A stretch of DNA of 28,006 nucleotides from a virus: IMG/VR virus record IMGVR_UViG_3300043438_000255, positions 1-28,006 of that record. One strand, written 5' to 3'. Of this stretch, positions 27,496-28,006 are shown one piece after another. The notes below the pieces were generated by a model, which was not told the origin of the DNA, did not search any database, and saw only the letters and a program-made list of their open reading frames with translations. The position numbers and the translations under genes are program-made. The stretch's first letter is position 1; each line of letters starts with the position of its first letter.

Positions 27496-27923
27496 AATCT
27501 ATTCCAATATGCTAAAATTAACACAATCGCTATTATTAGACCGATTAAAGCCTTCCAAAAGTTATTTTGAGTAGTTACCTTATTTTTATCTACAATCGAA
27601 ATTTGAGCCGTTTCTGTGCGATTAAAAGCTATTGTGTCTTTTTTAACTAAGCTATTGTCGGTCTGCTTGTCTTTTGTCTGGTAAACCCACTTAGTTACTA
27701 TTTTGGGAACTACTATAATGCTATCCTTTGTTACACGGATAGTGTCGTAGATAGTAACCTCTTTTGTAAATACCTGCTCTTTTTCTATAATCTTAGTTAC
27801 ACTATCGTAAAAAGTAAGATGCACGGAATCAATCTTAGTTGTCCCCGTGCTATCATAACGTTTTTCAAACTTCTTAACCGAAGCGCAAGAAGTAAGTAAT
27901 AAGGCTAAAAGTATTAATCTCAT
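27486..27923 (-). CDS. One-piece spanin (u-spanin)
   Basis: A 145-residue protein with a lipoprotein signal and lipobox LTSC (residues 10-13, with C13 for lipidation) at the start, and a membrane helix (KALIGLIIAIVLILAYW, about 124-140) at the end with a basic tail. The middle is beta-strand rich (for example TKEVTIYDTIRVTKDSIIVV). An outer-membrane lipid anchor at one end and an inner-membrane helix at the other is the layout of unimolecular spanins such as T1 gp11, which fuse inner and outer membranes at the end of lysis. It stands beside lysozyme and a holin candidate. The ATG overlaps the partial gene upstream (ATGA). Confidence 0.88.
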   Translation of the reverse strand: MRLILLALLLTSCASVKKFEKRYDSTGTTKIDSVHLTFYDSVTKIIEKEQVFTKEVTIYDTIRVTKDSIIVVPKIVTKWVYQTKDKQTDNSLVKKDTIAFNRTETAQISIVDKNKVTTQNNFWKALIGLIIAIVLILAYWNRLWK

Positions 27924-28006
27924 TTAAGCTTTTTGGTCATTTTGTAATAGTATCGAATAGCCATAAGACCTGAAACGATAGCCACCAAACTTGCAATCAA
28001 TGTGAA
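27920..28006 (-). CDS. C-terminal end of a small membrane protein (cut by window edge)
   Basis: The last 28 residues are visible: FTLIASLVAIVSGLMAIRYY then YKMTKKLK, a membrane helix and a basic tail. The TGA overlaps the ATG of the spanin gene. It is a further holin-like or anti-holin candidate of the lysis set; its beginning lies outside the window. Confidence 0.6.
   Translation of the reverse strand, partial: FTLIASLVAIVSGLMAIRYYYKMTKKLK

Noticed and set aside
1-28006. tRNA genes, CRISPR arrays, insertion sequences or an integrase with att sites
   Set aside because: No cloverleaf-type sequence, no regularly spaced repeat, and no transposase or integrase motif was seen in any frame; very divergent cases could be missed without a search.

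Overview
The window is part of a tailed double-stranded DNA phage genome, or an induced or prophage copy of one. Every supported gene lies on the minus strand, so the transcript order runs from position 28006 down to 1. The host is most likely a member of the Bacteroidota (Flavobacterium- or Bacteroides-like). The DNA is AT-rich, there are almost no Shine-Dalgarno sites, two promoters fit the Bacteroidota -33 TTTG / -7 TAnnTTTG pattern, and many proteins (DUF4373-type replication protein, HTH_39-like protein, portal, tape measure) resemble families I know from Bacteroidota phages. No integrase, tRNA, CRISPR array or insertion sequence was seen.

Layout in transcription order. (1) 28006-26838, lysis: the tail of a membrane protein, a one-piece spanin, a T4-type lysozyme and a two-TM holin candidate. 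(2) 26834-25487, nucleotide and accessory: a DEDDy exonuclease, a small MazG-like protein and a GNAT acetyltransferase. (3) 25486-25245, a gene-free control region with interleaved inverted repeats, an array of operator-like palindromes and a promoter. (4) 25244-20781, replication and early genes: small proteins, ERF annealing protein, HTH protein, DnaA domain IV protein, DUF4373 replication protein carrying tandem 11-bp iterons, VRR-NUC nuclease and a sigma-like factor. (5) 20784-18033, small membrane and hypothetical proteins and then a sugar cassette (LpxA-like left-handed beta helix, two glycosyltransferases). (6) 18042-16628, two homing-type endonucleases either side of a conserved phage gene. 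(7) 16577-14077, packaging: HNH, a 40-residue basic protein, hypotheticals, TerS, TerL. (8) 14076-13954, a second promoter with an upstream 14-bp direct repeat, then small genes. (9) 12928-5361, tail: a chaperone pair with a probable -1 frameshift on a T9 run, a tail-completion-like protein, two large tail proteins and the tape measure. (10) 5325-1, head: XkdF-like protease, scaffold-like protein, major capsid, a tail-tube-like or decoration protein, a beta-rich protein, the portal and the start of an adaptor-like gene. Three intrinsic terminators punctuate the structural operon at about 11376, 3126 and 2527.

The gene set is that of a long-tailed (siphovirus-like) phage. The two promoters suggest an early transcript from about 25255 and a late structural transcript from about 13978. 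The sigma-like factor at 20781-21257 and the direct repeats at 14044-14077 are candidates for linking the two. The most unusual non-coding signals are the iteron arrays inside the DUF4373 gene (a candidate replication origin), a two-hairpin leader with complementary loops ending in a terminator at that gene's start codon, the palindrome array at 25323-25392, a pseudoknot-like element at 25450-25502, and a structured 138-nt spacer at 13305-13442.
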